Positions 58,001 through 64,000 of a stretch of DNA of 64,000 bases are shown piece by piece. Within the stretch, counting starts at the first letter, position 1. Each line of letters opens with the position of its first letter. The notes below the pieces were generated by a model. It worked only from the letters and a program-made list of their open reading frames with translations. It did no database searches and was not told where the DNA came from. A program made the position numbers and the translations under genes. Source of the stretch: Nectonema munidae (taxonomy: Eukaryota; Nematomorpha; Nectonematoida; Nectonematidae); NCBI GenBank assembly GCA_030549495.1, contig JAUIRK010001035.1, positions 434,001 through 498,000 of the forward strand, written 5' to 3'.

Positions 58001-60223
58001 AGAATTGTTTGATATCAGGCAAGCAGAAAGCGGAAGCATTATCAGAATTTCTGAAGATAAAGCATTTTTAAAAGATCAGGGTTACAATATGTTTATTTCT
58101 AAAGATAAAGAATTTGGCGAAAAAGAAGATAGAAGACATAAAAGATTAATTTCCTAGGTAATTTTGAAAGAAAAAGAAACCTTGGAGAGTCTAACTATTT
58201 TGTCAGAAACTTCAAGTGAAGAAAGTTTGTCGTCATTTGACTATTGTCGTTCTTTTAATAAAAATTCAAAAAGTGCTAAATAGAAAAAGAAAACATCATC
58301 TAATTTAATAGAAGATGCGAACTTTTGTTCTTCACTGGAACATCTTTAAGAGAAGCAATACGAATCGTAGCTCCTGCTTTAAGTTCTTTTCGACTTGATC
58401 TCAAAAAGATTACTTCTTCAGTCATCTTGTACAGATCAAGAATAAAATCTAGAGCTAAAGTTTCAGAAATTATCAAAAAAGGTTTTAGACCTAAAACTCC
58501 TCTCATAGCACATTTCGATGGAAAATATATTAAAAATAGTTCAGGTAATCAAGGCTATCACTTAGCTGTCGGAGTTTCTGATGTAAACACAGAAGGAATA
58601 TAGAAATAGTGGAACTAAATAAAGCCATAAAAAATGGAGTCACGTCGAGAATTGGATAGTGGGTTTGTCTTTCGGTACAACAGCAAGTAACACAGGGATT
58701 CACAATCGAGCTTGTGTAACTATTAGGAAATATTTCAAAAGAGATTTACTTTTTCTCCCATGCAGCCATCATATATTTGAAATAATGATAGGAAGTATCT
58801 TTGATATATTTTTTGCTACAAAAAGTCCTTATCTTGATTTTTTAATTTCCGAAAAAAATGGACTCTTATCAATTAAAAAAAATTCCGATTCCTTGAAGGA
58901 AAAACGGAGGAAGAAATAAGTTTTATTGATTGTAAAAAAAGTTTCATGATTGAATTTATAAAAAAAATTAACAGACGACACAGATCGCAAAGATTACAAG
59001 AGAGTTTTTGGAATTATAGGTGATTTCTTTAGGGGAGGCGCCGGAAAGAGGTATATACTTTAAAGTGCCAGGTGCGTGTCATAGAGCGAGATGGATGACT
59101 AAGTAATATATTCTCTCAAAATTTCTCTTCCTTTCTCAACTAAATTTGAATGAAAAAGAAAAAAACGTTTTGAGAAGAATTAATATTTTCATTATTTTTG
59201 TTTATGTTCAATGCTGATTTACAGCTCAAGATGTTTAATTAAAATTAAACAGCCTATAAAGAAATTTCGGGTATAGCGTACTCATTTCCTAGCCTCGTAA
59301 GCTCCAAGGTAATTATAAATTAACAGGATATAACGTAATTCCTCCAAACCACAGAAGTTTTACTGACAACTGTGCATTAATATAATTTAGATTTACATGT
59401 GTGTAACATATGTTTATTACACTATGTATGATGATGTACAGTGTTTTTATTTAAAATAAAACAACTTTTATTCACAAATTTTTATGTTTTATGTCTTTCC
59501 TGATATAATGAACTAAAATTGACCAACCATGGTAGTTAGTTATAAGATTTTGCGACATTTTATTATTATAAGGTCGTTTGTGTATACCTGTAGACTATAT
59601 CGCATTGGTTTTTAAAAAAATTTCTTTACATCTTTTTACATATATTACACTAACTTAACGATAACAAATGGTTCCCCCAAGATACAAAAGATATCAAGAA
59701 GCATCAAAAGTGTCTTTGAAAAATCATTTCGAACAAACTCAATCACAATTAATTGAGAACAATTGAAAATTTCGTTATAGATAGAGGTTGTCGTTTATAA
59801 AGTTGTTCGTTTAGCAGGTTTGAAACTAAATTATAACTTCTAAATGGCGTTCAGTTGCCTGTAAACAAGCTTAGCTGATGTATGGATGGCGCATCAAACA
59901 ACCTAGAAACTAAAAACTATAACTAAACGTATATAAATTAAAATTTAGAATCGGAAAGTTTGCCATTGTTCCATCATAAGTAACTTTGAAATAAAATAAA
60001 ATGGATTTTGAATTATAAACGTTTAATAGTTGATATAAAAAAACAAACCTGCAGGCCATCGGCTTTCTTCATCGTTAACCATGTCAACTTTATTCATAAG
60101 GTGATCTCTGAACTCTTTAACATTGTTGGCTTCTGGAAAACGTCCAGAAATTCCAGAAACAACAATTTCACATGCATTAATTTGCATATTGGGTATCCAT
60201 GAATTGTTTTTTATGATAACCAT
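24626..60223 (-). CDS. FASN: Animal type I fatty acid synthase without thioesterase
   Basis: 33 exons keep frame. KS: 60223-60049, 53244-53095, 53045-52872, 51546-51346, 48890-48768, 48714-48475, 48424-48309, 47564-47411. MAT: 45622-45444, 45331-45101, 45035-44846, 44793-44666, 44615-44499, 44442-44320, 44256-44090. DH: 42272-41890, 41488-41373, 38933-38792, 38739-38416. Core/MT: 38325-38095, 38037-37919, 37862-37752, 37695-37560, 37504-37373, 37319-36387. ER: 30509-30115, 28121-27896, 27844-27664. KR: 26102-25951, 25893-25672, 25605-25295, 25242-25068. ACP: 25011-24626. Total 7143 nt, 2380 residues plus stop. The cytosolic homodimer condenses acetyl- and malonyl-CoA to long-chain acyl groups using NADPH. 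Human FASN has 2511 residues including a C-terminal thioesterase, which is absent here. I chose the ATG at 60223; a second ATG 12 codons downstream is also possible. A paralogous FAS-like role is possible. Confidence 0.93.
25068..26102 (-). CDS. FASN: FAS ketoreductase (KR) domain exons
   Basis: Residues about 1966-2252. [18 protein letters not shown] links ER to KR. The NADPH-binding loop is [14 protein letters not shown] (usual GGLGGFG). Catalytic Ser2150 lies in [13 protein letters not shown] and Tyr2163 with Asn2167 in [25 protein letters not shown] and [20 protein letters not shown] complete the domain. All catalytic residues are kept. Introns here are 57, 66, 52 and 56 nt. Confidence 0.9.
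26505..26615 (+). repeat. Dispersed repeat, copy A (pair at 30875-30985)
   Basis: AATGAACACACCACCATTAT, TACCCGACATTACACTT and the following CACAAC block recur at 30875-30985 in the same orientation with scattered changes. The ends are undefined. Confidence 0.7.
26790..26872 (+). repeat. Dispersed repeat, copy 2 (pair at 12129-12212)
   Basis: Same words as the copy in the CAND1 intron: ATAATCAAGGC, AACTTGTGTATTCTAC and GTAATCAATAG. Confidence 0.7.
26966..27095. repeat. 65-bp exact tandem duplication
   Basis: Units 26966-27030 and 27031-27095 differ at one base (TAGACTTTAT against TATACTTTAT). Each includes the partly self-complementary AACCGCGTTATAACGGTT. Confidence 0.92.
27664..36387 (-). 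CDS. FASN: FAS enoyl reductase (ER) domain exons
   Basis: Residues about 1640-1966, continuing from the [12 protein letters not shown] end of the exon that finishes at 36387. The exon at 30509-30115 has [46 protein letters not shown] and the NADPH site [17 protein letters not shown] (1799-1815). The exons at 28121-27896 and 27844-27664 add [38 protein letters not shown] and [16 protein letters not shown]. The nucleotide-binding motif is intact. A 5.9-kb intron (36386-30510) full of transposon relics splits the domain. Confidence 0.9.
27845..27895 (-). other. 51-nt FAS intron, multiple of three and stop-free
   Basis: It starts GTTTTATATT and ends CATTTGATAG on the minus strand. Splicing yields [19 protein letters not shown], matching human NHPLGMAIFLKNVTFHG. 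Unspliced, it adds 17 residues in frame. Confidence 0.8.
28122..30114 (-). other. FAS intron holding a pogo-like element
   Basis: Apart from the pogo-like element at 28497-29164 no recognised content is visible. 29170-30110 is AT-rich and non-coding. Confidence 0.55.
28497..29164 (-). mobile_element. pogo/Tigger-like element, internally deleted
   Basis: The ends CAGTGCATCCTTGATATACC and (reversed) CACTGCCCCCTCGCTTTACC are flanked by TA at 28495-28496 and 29165-29166. The minus-strand frame near 28780-28670 reads [20 protein letters not shown] followed by VIAEHFSKV. This is the N-terminal psq-type helix-turn-helix of pogo/CENP-B-like transposases (KRK--T---K--II-FHE, --IA--F). The rest of the transposase is gone. 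Near the right end GTTAAATCGAGGG, GTTAAATCGGGGG and GGTAAAGCGAGGG recur. Confidence 0.72.
30875..30985 (+). repeat. Dispersed repeat, copy B (pair at 26505-26615)
   Basis: CCAATGAACACACCATCATT and TACCCGACATTATACTT match copy A. It ends just before a hAT relic, which could be coincidental. Confidence 0.7.
31032..31735 (+). mobile_element. hAT relic, GTF2IRD2/ZBED-like
   Basis: The left end CAGTGGTTTTCAAACTGGAG starts at 31032. Downstream frames show a BED-finger start ([20 protein letters not shown], then LLCSEVIA) and, at 31490-31710, [20 protein letters not shown] with [20 protein letters not shown]. These match the SNDTVSRRI and DESTD segments of hAT transposases. The catalytic DES appears as DETMD. 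It is broken and lacks the rest of the transposase. No right end was identified. Confidence 0.72.
32805..33085 (+). repeat. Three imperfect tandem copies upstream of a piggyBac relic
   Basis: Units start near 32805, 32889 and 32988. Each begins with TTTTGAAAGCRACATTTGTT-like sequence, then a GGTTTGCGAAAG/TTGCAAGGAGA-like part and GACGTTGTGAT or GACGTCATAC. Spacing is about 84-99 bp. They may be sub-terminal repeats of the piggyBac element that follows. Confidence 0.55.
33110..34170 (+). mobile_element. piggyBac-like transposase relic (second one)
   Basis: The clearest stretch, 33700-34030, carries [20 protein letters not shown], then in another frame [24 protein letters not shown] sequence ending [20 protein letters not shown]. 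This corresponds to the piggyBac region with DKLAPIRD, an E-L-FRGR segment and the KYGIKIW segment around the second catalytic aspartate. Earlier pieces near 33130-33620 (acidic N-terminus, [11 protein letters not shown]) are decayed. The C-terminal third is missing. It is a different relic from the one at 16246, in the same orientation. Confidence 0.75.
35380..35700 (+). repeat. tRNA-derived SINE or tRNA pseudogene candidate
   Basis: GAGTTCGATTCCCGA at about 35450 fits a polymerase III B box (GGTTCGANNCC), and GGTGGCATTGAGACCCAAGG about 40 bp upstream is a poor A box. A 250-bp unrelated tail follows. No tRNA fold was established and no second copy was found in the window. Confidence 0.3.
36387..38325 (-). 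CDS. FASN: FAS central core with pseudo-methyltransferase
   Basis: Residues about 1145-1698. This region is poorly conserved in sequence but collinear with human [24 protein letters not shown] matches the VAGGVHISGLHT segment. [20 protein letters not shown] corresponds to the defunct SAM-binding part, and [18 protein letters not shown] follows. The long exon 37319-36387 then carries the start of [36 protein letters not shown] and [12 protein letters not shown]. The 55-nt intron 37559-37505 switches reading frame and was placed from this alignment. Confidence 0.82.
38416..42272 (-). CDS. FASN: FAS dehydratase (DH) domain exons
   Basis: Residues about 823-1144. The first hot-dog half holds [14 protein letters not shown] and then [18 protein letters not shown] with catalytic His900. 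The usual HxxxGxxxxP motif has aspartate (Asp904) where glycine is expected. The exon at 41488-41373 ([18 protein letters not shown]) fills the middle. The second half holds [19 protein letters not shown] and [15 protein letters not shown] with the catalytic Asp1053. The GPxFQG motif seen in relatives reads TKEFQG here. Activity is likely, but the two altered positions make it less certain. The 41373 donor is weak. Confidence 0.85.
39206..39367. mobile_element. Possible distant piggyBac-type MITE
   Basis: Flanked by TTAA at 39202-39205 and 39368-39371. It contains ATGTTCCATATAAGGAACAT at 39328-39347, like the near-end palindrome of the MITE family. The inverted ends match poorly and the CAGACGAT words are missing, so this is tentative. 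Confidence 0.35.
39595..40430. repeat. Degenerate 60-66-bp minisatellite interrupted by a MITE
   Basis: Units of the form AACCNTAACCATAARCCNTA, AAAATCTCTTGTTCTTTTTG, then AAAT-TAATATAAATAACATT-ATCT repeat about five times after 40128, and one partial unit precedes 39661. Unit lengths are about 66, 62, 66 and 60 bp with substantial divergence. Confidence 0.7.
39661..40127. mobile_element. 467-bp MITE with 9-bp target duplication
   Basis: The inverted ends AGAGATTGCACTCCG and (reversed) AGGGATTGCACCCCG are flanked by AATCCTAAC at 39651-39659 and 40128-40136. The 9-bp duplication would suit a MULE, but because the target is itself a tandem repeat it could also be two neighbouring units. Inside, a segment of about 84 bp (39787-39868) is repeated in tandem at 39870-39955. 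Confidence 0.65.
40902..41107. repeat. Cluster of five consecutive hairpins
   Basis: Stems: 40902-40912 with 40924-40934 (11 bp perfect, TAGATTATACT); 40936-40964 (CAGTT..AACAAAGCTTTGTT..AACTG, nearly perfect); 40962-40975 with 40986-40997 (CTGAG and AGTATTT paired, one G-T); 41001-41009 with 41017-41025 (9 bp perfect, AAAGTGTAA); 41061-41070 with 41097-41107 (10 bp, one bulge). A GTT repeat precedes it at about 40879-40895. It lies in a FAS intron. No known RNA family was recognised. Confidence 0.7.
42273..44089 (-). other. FAS intron with two hAT-type edges
   Basis: TAGTGATGGAACGATTGCTC at about 42370 and CAGAGGTGGGCAAAG at 42888 look like hAT ends. No transposase or partner ends were found. 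The rest is AT-rich and non-coding. Confidence 0.4.
44090..45622 (-). CDS. FASN: FAS malonyl/acetyltransferase (MAT) domain exons
   Basis: Residues about 445-823. The linker [17 protein letters not shown] is followed by [18 protein letters not shown]. The nucleophile is Ser602 in [16 protein letters not shown], and His704 lies in GIAFHSYYM. In most MAT domains the residue before the serine is histidine (GHSxGE); here it is Tyr601. The later blocks [23 protein letters not shown] and [17 protein letters not shown] are conserved. Exons 44442-44320 and 44256-44090 are joined by a 63-nt stop-free intron. Confidence 0.9.
44257..44319 (-). other. 63-nt FAS intron, multiple of three and stop-free
   Basis: It starts GTAATTTTAA and ends TTTAAAACAG on the minus strand. 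Splicing gives [19 protein letters not shown], as in human SPVLFQEALWHVPEHA. Read through, it would add 21 hydrophobic residues. Confidence 0.75.
46255..46350 (+). mobile_element. LINE endonuclease N-terminal fragment
   Basis: The frame reads [20 protein letters not shown] followed by TMLSSLAKP. It resembles the start of the apurinic-like endonuclease domain of CR1/L2-type LINEs (HLNI-S--NKFDEL---L). Only about 30 residues are present, and no reverse transcriptase follows. Confidence 0.55.
46440..46870. repeat. Degenerate intron repeat family, copy 1
   Basis: AAAATATTTTACTTAAAATG, GTTTTTGAAGAAAATTTT and CTAATTTGATTG recur in related form within this stretch and at 56330-57010 in another FAS intron. 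Unit size is about 150-200 bp and divergence is high. Confidence 0.5.
47411..60223 (-). CDS. FASN: FAS ketoacyl synthase (KS) domain exons
   Basis: Residues about 1-444. The domain begins [20 protein letters not shown]. The active-site cysteine is Cys176 in [10 protein letters not shown]. The two catalytic histidines are His308 in VEAHGTGS and His349 in [24 protein letters not shown] closes the domain. All catalytic residues are present, so it should condense acyl chains. The first join (60049 to 53244) gives WPA-AYDLPKR, one residue shorter than human. The first intron is about 6.8 kb and is full of repeats. Confidence 0.93.
47565..48308 (-). other. FAS intron, nothing recognised
   Basis: 744 nt, AT-rich, no repeat or coding signal seen by eye. 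Confidence 0.5.
49037..49262 (+). mobile_element. Transposon-like protein fragment, copy 1
   Basis: The translation [20 protein letters not shown] followed by [20 protein letters not shown] matches a family of multi-copy uncharacterised invertebrate proteins with LIDSSK-SLK-VLLHN and PIAHS-----E-Y segments. The upstream part of the same repeat ([13 protein letters not shown]) is in a neighbouring frame. It is a fragment of perhaps 70 residues. Confidence 0.6.
50190..50400 (+). mobile_element. Transposon-like protein fragment, copy 2
   Basis: Homologous to 49037-49262 along its length (AGGAAAGATTTTCACG start, CTATAAAAATCT-AAGACGG middle). Its translation [15 protein letters not shown] followed after a stop by RRFVFLHN preserves the LIDSS motif of the family better than copy 1. 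Confidence 0.6.
51952..52177. mobile_element. hAT-type repeat, uninterrupted copy
   Basis: It runs from GGGAGACCAAATATTCAAG to a hAT-like end, which reversed reads CAGGGGCGCACATCTGGAGG and is followed inward by a G run. It is homologous, in inverted orientation over most of its length, to the copy at 55390-56112. The left end is not certain. Confidence 0.6.
52276..52402. mobile_element. piggyBac-type MITE
   Basis: Flanked by TTAA at 52272-52275 and 52403-52406. Ends CCCATTTAAGGCCAA and (reversed) CCCATTTACGGCCAA are near identical. Palindrome TGTTCCAAAATAGGAACA at 52370-52387. Closely resembles the 20331 copy. Confidence 0.87.
53887..54015. mobile_element. piggyBac-type MITE
   Basis: Ends CCCATTAAGTACAA and (reversed) ACTATTAAGTCCCAA, with TTAA on the right (54016-54019) and GTAA on the left. 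Palindrome TGCTCCCAAATGGGAGCA at 53983-54000. Internal GATATCTAAAAAACGCAGAT matches the family. Confidence 0.82.
55390..56112. mobile_element. hAT-type repeat, copy interrupted by a MULE-like MITE
   Basis: Read on the minus strand, GGGAGACCAAATATTCAAG, TTTATAAGACTACTTTATAT, ACTTCCAACGAAAATATT and ATACACTAGTTTTAAAAAA follow the order of 51952-52130. A hAT-like end, reversed CAGGGGCTCACATCCTCAAA, closes it at 56112. The 472-bp MITE at 55431-55902 splits it. Confidence 0.65.
55431..55902. mobile_element. MULE-type MITE with 9-bp target duplication
   Basis: Inverted ends read GGTTGTAGGTAAAAATGCCC and, from the other side, GGTGCGCAGAAAAAATGCCC. An exact 9-bp duplication ATATTCGAT flanks it at 55422-55430 and 55903-55911. 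The size of the duplication points to a Mutator-like (MULE) transposase. There is no coding sequence. Confidence 0.85.
56330..57010. repeat. Degenerate intron repeat family, copies 2 and on
   Basis: AAATATTTTACTTAAAATAT, AATGTTTTTGAAGAAAATTT and CTAATTTGATTGCCA near 56345-56425 match 46480-46560. Related but worse units with TTTTGATTGACA follow to 57010. The foldback element lies within them. Confidence 0.5.
56739..56943. mobile_element. 205-bp foldback element
   Basis: Arms of roughly 95 bp run from CAAAACGGTTAAAATG to CATTTTAACCGTTTTG and pair with scattered mismatches. Shared words include GGGAG-AATTT, TTAATATTTCAAAC and AAGTG. The spacer is short. No clear target duplication was seen. 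Confidence 0.75.
57700..59250 (+). mobile_element. Transposase-like relic of an uncharacterised multi-copy family
   Basis: Fragments in order: an N-terminal basic region at 57897-58157, [20 protein letters not shown] with [13 protein letters not shown] at 58350-58480, [10 protein letters not shown] near 58510, then [20 protein letters not shown] with [20 protein letters not shown] at 58659-58810, and [13 protein letters not shown] near 59068. This matches a family of uncharacterised invertebrate proteins with FDTT--N-G---GAC, CRHH--E and PGA-HHARWM segments, usually found in many copies per genome. I believe it is a DNA transposon gene but cannot name the superfamily. The frames are broken. 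No terminal repeats were found. Confidence 0.65.
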
Positions 60224-60344
60224 TTCAAAAAATCTAGATTAAAAATCTAAAATAAAAAACAAATATTTGATAAAGAAATATATTTATTTTAGTCAGACAA
60301 AAATTTCTAGTTTGATTTTAAAAATTTTCTATGAACCTATTTTA

Positions 60345-60440
60345 TTTTAACCAGTTAAGTAACAACCATAGCAGACGATTTTTTGAATCTCGAGTTAGCC
60401 CATTTAGTACAATTGTTCCCAAAGGTAACGCAGACGACTT
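60345..60440. repeat. Degenerate piggyBac-type MITE pieces
   Basis: TTAACCAGTTAAG at 60348 and TTAGCCCATTTAGTACAATT at 60395 are two left-end-like pieces, each followed by GCAGACGA words. No right end was found. Confidence 0.5.
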
Positions 60441-61138
60441 CAGTAATCTATATATAATTCTATTCAAAATAAGAGTTCTTATCCTATCGATCATAAGTAA
60501 GGGTAAAGATATACTGGAATGTTTTAATAGAGAAGGACCATTGTTTCGAACTATGAGCGAAGAGCGTTTGAATTATATTCGAATTCAAGACTTATAATAT
60601 GAAATCTAGACAACCTTACTCACTCCCTCATATTACCAAAGCTAAAAAAGCAATAAAGAAATTATCCGTTCATACACCAAAAAATGATTAAAAAAAGTTA
60701 ATTATTTAAAAAAATTCACACAAATTTGGGTAGATCTTCTGTTGTTTCGGCAATAGTTAATGGCTTTAGAAACAAAAAAAGAAGTTTATTTTTCATCAAA
60801 AATAATTATTTTTTTATAAAAGATTGATGAAAGCCTAAGTCGAATATACATCAAAATTTGAATTATTATAAAACAATAAAAAGTTCATATAGATTTGCAG
60901 ACGTAAAGAAGGTATGAATATATATCGTGTGTTGGTTTTCTTTTATAACATTGCGTGTAAAAACATATTTAAAGAAAAAGTAACAAAATCATCACAATCG
61001 TCAGTATAAAAAAACTTTGTGATTATAGTTTTTGCTAATGTTCCAAAAATTAAATTCGTTATCGTTGATAACAAAAAAGCATCAAAAATTCAGGAAAAAT
61101 TATAAAATATTTTATGTGCGAAATAATTAAAGAAAATA

Positions 61139-61297
61139 CAGTGGAGTTGCGTTTTCCCTTCACATTCGATTCCTGGAAAAAAATGAAGGATTTTCGAAAC
61201 TGAGGAATTATAAAAGCAAAAATTTCTGCCATAATGAAATCTATTGTCAAAAAAACATGACGGATGTTGAGATTAACGGATTTTTGCGGCTTGACTG
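61139..61297. mobile_element. pogo-type MITE candidate
   Basis: Ends CAGTGGAGTTGCGTTTTCCC and (reversed) CAGTCAAGCCGCAAAAATCC with TA on both sides (61137-61138, 61298-61299). 159 bp, non-coding. The end match is moderate. Confidence 0.5.
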
Positions 61298-62102
61298 TAT
61301 AAATATTTTCATAAAAGATAACTTATTTACGATATTAAAAAATTATATAGATTTGAGTCAAAAGACTTACTTTTGACTCTTTAAATTGGTAATATAAATA
61401 TTATAATCAACGTAAAATTTCGTGTATTTTGATAATTTATTCAAAAAATGATATTGACTTATTTTTCGTTATTTAGAAGTCGTTGTTTATGATGGTAGAA
61501 CGCATTTTCAAATATCCAATTCTTTTTATAGGCATGATGACCTTTGAAGAGCAATTTTATATAATCGATTTAAAATTTTTATCGACAGGCTATAACACGG
61601 ATGCATCGTAGACTAAAATTAGAAGCAGAGCTATCTCAATAGTCTGAACAGCAATATACAAGGCAGAAATGAAAATATTCTTACAGCGACAGATAAATTA
61701 AAGGAAAAAATTTCTCATAATTTACAATCTTGATCTTGAGATAGGTATAAGAATCCTAGTTAACCCATCGAAGAGCAATATTTTTGACCAAATTTGTGAA
61801 AACAGCATTGGATTTTTACTGCGTTTCTTAGTTTTACTTAAGGGCAGGCAAAAAATTACCAACTTAGGATGTATGCCACTTTCAGATTTTAGTTTTTATT
61901 CGATTTATAGAAAATTATCTGTAAAATTAAACGATTAATAGCCACATAAAATGGATATACTTTATAAAGTACACGAAGAAACCATCTAAAATACGCACGT
62001 ACTGATTACAAAATTTGGACGATTCCGATAAAGTTTCTTGTTTTTACAATTAATTGTAGTTTTGAAAAGGCTTATATATAACTAACCTTAAAATAACTTC
62101 AA

Positions 62103-62231
62103 CCCATTAAGTCCCAATGCTCCCATTTGGGAGCATAAGTCATTTCATCTTCGTCTGCTTTTTTCAATGACTTTGAATATAAATCGTCTGCGTTTTTTAG
62201 ATATCGTCTGATTTCTATGGTACTTAATGGG
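62103..62231. mobile_element. piggyBac-type MITE
   Basis: Ends CCCATTAAGTCCCAATG and (reversed) CCCATTAAGTACCATAG; TTAA on the right (62232-62235), TCAA on the left. Palindrome TGCTCCCATTTGGGAGCA at 62118-62135. It lies in reverse orientation to the copies at 20331, 52276 and 53887. Confidence 0.85.
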
Positions 62232-62235
62232 TTAA

Positions 62236-63630
62236 AAATAATAAACAGTTTATAAATTGAATAGTTTATTTAAAAAATTATTATTAACAATAAAAAAAAT
62301 GAGTAATTATTATTTAATTATAATTATTTTAATAGTTACTTAAAATTAAAATTTTTCACACAAACATTCATATTTCTCCGATTTCAAATGGAAGGCGAAA
62401 GGTTTGTTTGTGGAGTGAATACATTACCTCCATCTTATCAGCTAATTACAGAATATAATTTTGTTATTAGATAGCGAAATACATATACTTACTCTAAAAT
62501 TTTCTTAAGAAAATTGTTAAATGCTATAAAATTTGAAAAAGATCAAAATAAGAATAAACTTCATATTTTTCGTCATTTGGATTTTAAAAAATTTTATGTA
62601 CTCGAATTAAAAGGTTCATAGAAAAAAGTACAATGTATTTTTCCAATCTAGTAAAAAATGTCATAAAGCTCTGAATGAAACCAGATGTGCCCGATATAGT
62701 GAAGTAGTCAACATTTTTAATTAGAGTCCCAATGGGTACTGAAGTATTTCCATAAGTTTATGAGGATCCATTGATTGAATTAAAGTTAACAAATGTTGTT
62801 AATGAAAGTTTATTTGTATTAGCAAAAGATAAAAATGTGAAAAAAATTAAAAATATCGTAAAATGTAAATATTTACTTGATAAATTTTATGACTCAGACA
62901 TGTTTCACCTTTACGTCTGCCTTAATCATGAAGCAACCTATTTTTCATAGCTCTGCATATTTTAATACATTGTATATATTGCGTCCACAAATATTTATCC
63001 TTATAGCGAAAAAGGTGATACAAAGCTCAAGGAAATAGATGAAGCTGAAAAAATTGAATATCATAATTTTAGCTTAAAAATTAGGTCTCAAACTGGAAAA
63101 TAAAACTAATTAAAATTTGATTTTATATTAAAAACATAAATATATATAATTTATTGAATGCAATGAATTATATCTCTTTAAACTTGATAATTTCTTACAG
63201 ACATTCAAGGTGATAAATAACGATTTCATGTAATATCTGTCAATTAAATAAAAAAAAGTTTAAAAAAAAATTCGAATTAATCTAAATATCATATAAATAA
63301 ATATGTTAGCTACACTCTCAAATGTTACTAATATTTTAGTTAAATATTTACATTAAAATGATATAATAGTTATTAATTATTTTGATTCTAAAAAGCATTT
63401 TAGGTAGGATAGAAAATTTAACCAAATTCCATAATATTGAATTTATGAAATAATTAAAGTGCTGAAAAAATCCCACATCACTGAACAATGAAAAATAAAT
63501 CATTATGTTAAAAATTTTGTCTGCTCTGAATCTGGCTATAATCAGGTTTAACAACTGTACACATATTTTGGAATACAAATATATTTGTTTCTAATGTATC
63601 CCTAGACTTTAGTGAATTTTTCATAGGGTT
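62236..63630. other. Stretch without a recognised gene
   Basis: AT-rich, no convincing coding or repeat signal by eye. Confidence 0.5.
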
Positions 63631-63638
63631 AAGTTTAA

Positions 63639-63739
63639 CCAGTTTAAGACCAATGTTCCCAAAGGGAACGCAGCCGAATTCTTATTTTAAATGGAATTAA
63701 AATTACTAAAGTCGTCTGTTTTGTTCGGTCCAAAATGGG
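63639..63739. mobile_element. piggyBac-type MITE, short variant
   Basis: Flanked by TTAA at 63635-63638 and 63740-63743. Ends CCAGTTTAAGACCAATG and (reversed) CCCATTTTGGACCGAAC. Palindrome GTTCCCAAAGGGAAC at 63655-63669. At 101 bp it is about 30 bp shorter than its relatives. Confidence 0.75.
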
Positions 63740-64000
63740 TTAAATAAATATAATTAAATTAATTACCAAGAGGAGAGACTTAAAGTAATAAAATCTTAGG
63801 CACCACTTTTTTCTTAAAAAAATATTGTACTCAAAGAAGCTAAAATATTATACTTGTATTTATCCAAATAAAGTATAACAAATTTGCATATAATTTATAG
63901 ATAAGAACAAAAAATACACAAGTGAACATTTGAATTTAAATTATTCCATGACGGATTTAACCTAATACAATTTTTCACAATCATATCAATGAGATTAGTA

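Larger units (their letters stand above)
53246..60048 (-). other. First FAS intron, about 6.8 kb, repeat-filled
   Basis: Contents: piggyBac-type MITE (53887-54015), hAT-type repeat interrupted by a MULE-like MITE (55390-56112), degenerate repeats (56330-57010), a foldback element (56739-56943) and a transposase-like relic (57700-59250). 54020-55380 and 59260-60040 hold nothing recognised. First introns often carry control elements, but none can be named here. Confidence 0.6.
60224..62100. other. Upstream of FAS: no gene, MITE scraps
   Basis: TTTTTAATCTAG at about 60233-60244 on the minus strand could be a splice acceptor just before the FAS start codon, so a 5' UTR exon may lie further upstream. 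Scraps of the piggyBac-type MITE (CAGACGAT words, TTGTTCCCAAAGGTAACGCA) occur at 60345-60440. Nothing coding was recognised. Confidence 0.45.

Noticed and set aside
1-64000. CRISPR arrays, rRNA genes, operons, bacterial-type promoters
   Set aside because: None seen; the spliced genes show this is eukaryotic DNA.

Overview
The window is AT-rich animal DNA. It has two intron-bearing host genes set in a dense litter of decayed DNA transposons. Both genes are of animal type: CAND1, and a type I fatty acid synthase with the order KS-MAT-DH-pseudoMT-ER-KR-ACP. Many introns are only 48-63 nt long. The mix of hAT, piggyBac, MULE, pogo and Harbinger debris would suit an arthropod or similar invertebrate, but I cannot name the species.

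Layout: 1-5870 is intergenic or upstream sequence with a 1.9-kb hAT element (839-2751) and a minus-strand transposon-like fragment (4272-5008). CAND1 runs on the + strand from 5873 to 15618 in at least 16 exons; its first ~150 codons are not visible. 15619-24625 separates the genes and holds broken piggyBac, hAT and MULE transposases plus MITEs. The FAS gene occupies 60223 down to 24626 on the minus strand. I could join 33 exons with consistent phase, 7143 nt in all, giving 2380 residues and a stop. 60224-64000 is upstream of FAS and shows only MITEs.

The two genes converge tail to tail. CAND1 regulates cullin-RING ligases by binding unneddylated cullins; FAS makes fatty acids from malonyl-CoA and NADPH. 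Nothing suggests they work together. The FAS ends right after its acyl carrier protein, with no thioesterase visible, so product release would need another enzyme.

Main leads: (1) at least six short piggyBac-type MITEs, each with a near-palindrome close to one end whose two arms change together between copies; (2) a run of five hairpins at 40902-41107; (3) four introns whose length is a multiple of three and which contain no in-frame stop; (4) a CAND1 exon fragment copied into a later CAND1 intron; (5) an exact 48-bp palindrome inside a hAT element; (6) a MULE-like MITE with a 9-bp target duplication, nested in a repeat whose related uninterrupted copy also lies in the window. All similarity calls come from reading translations and recalling families; no database search was run.
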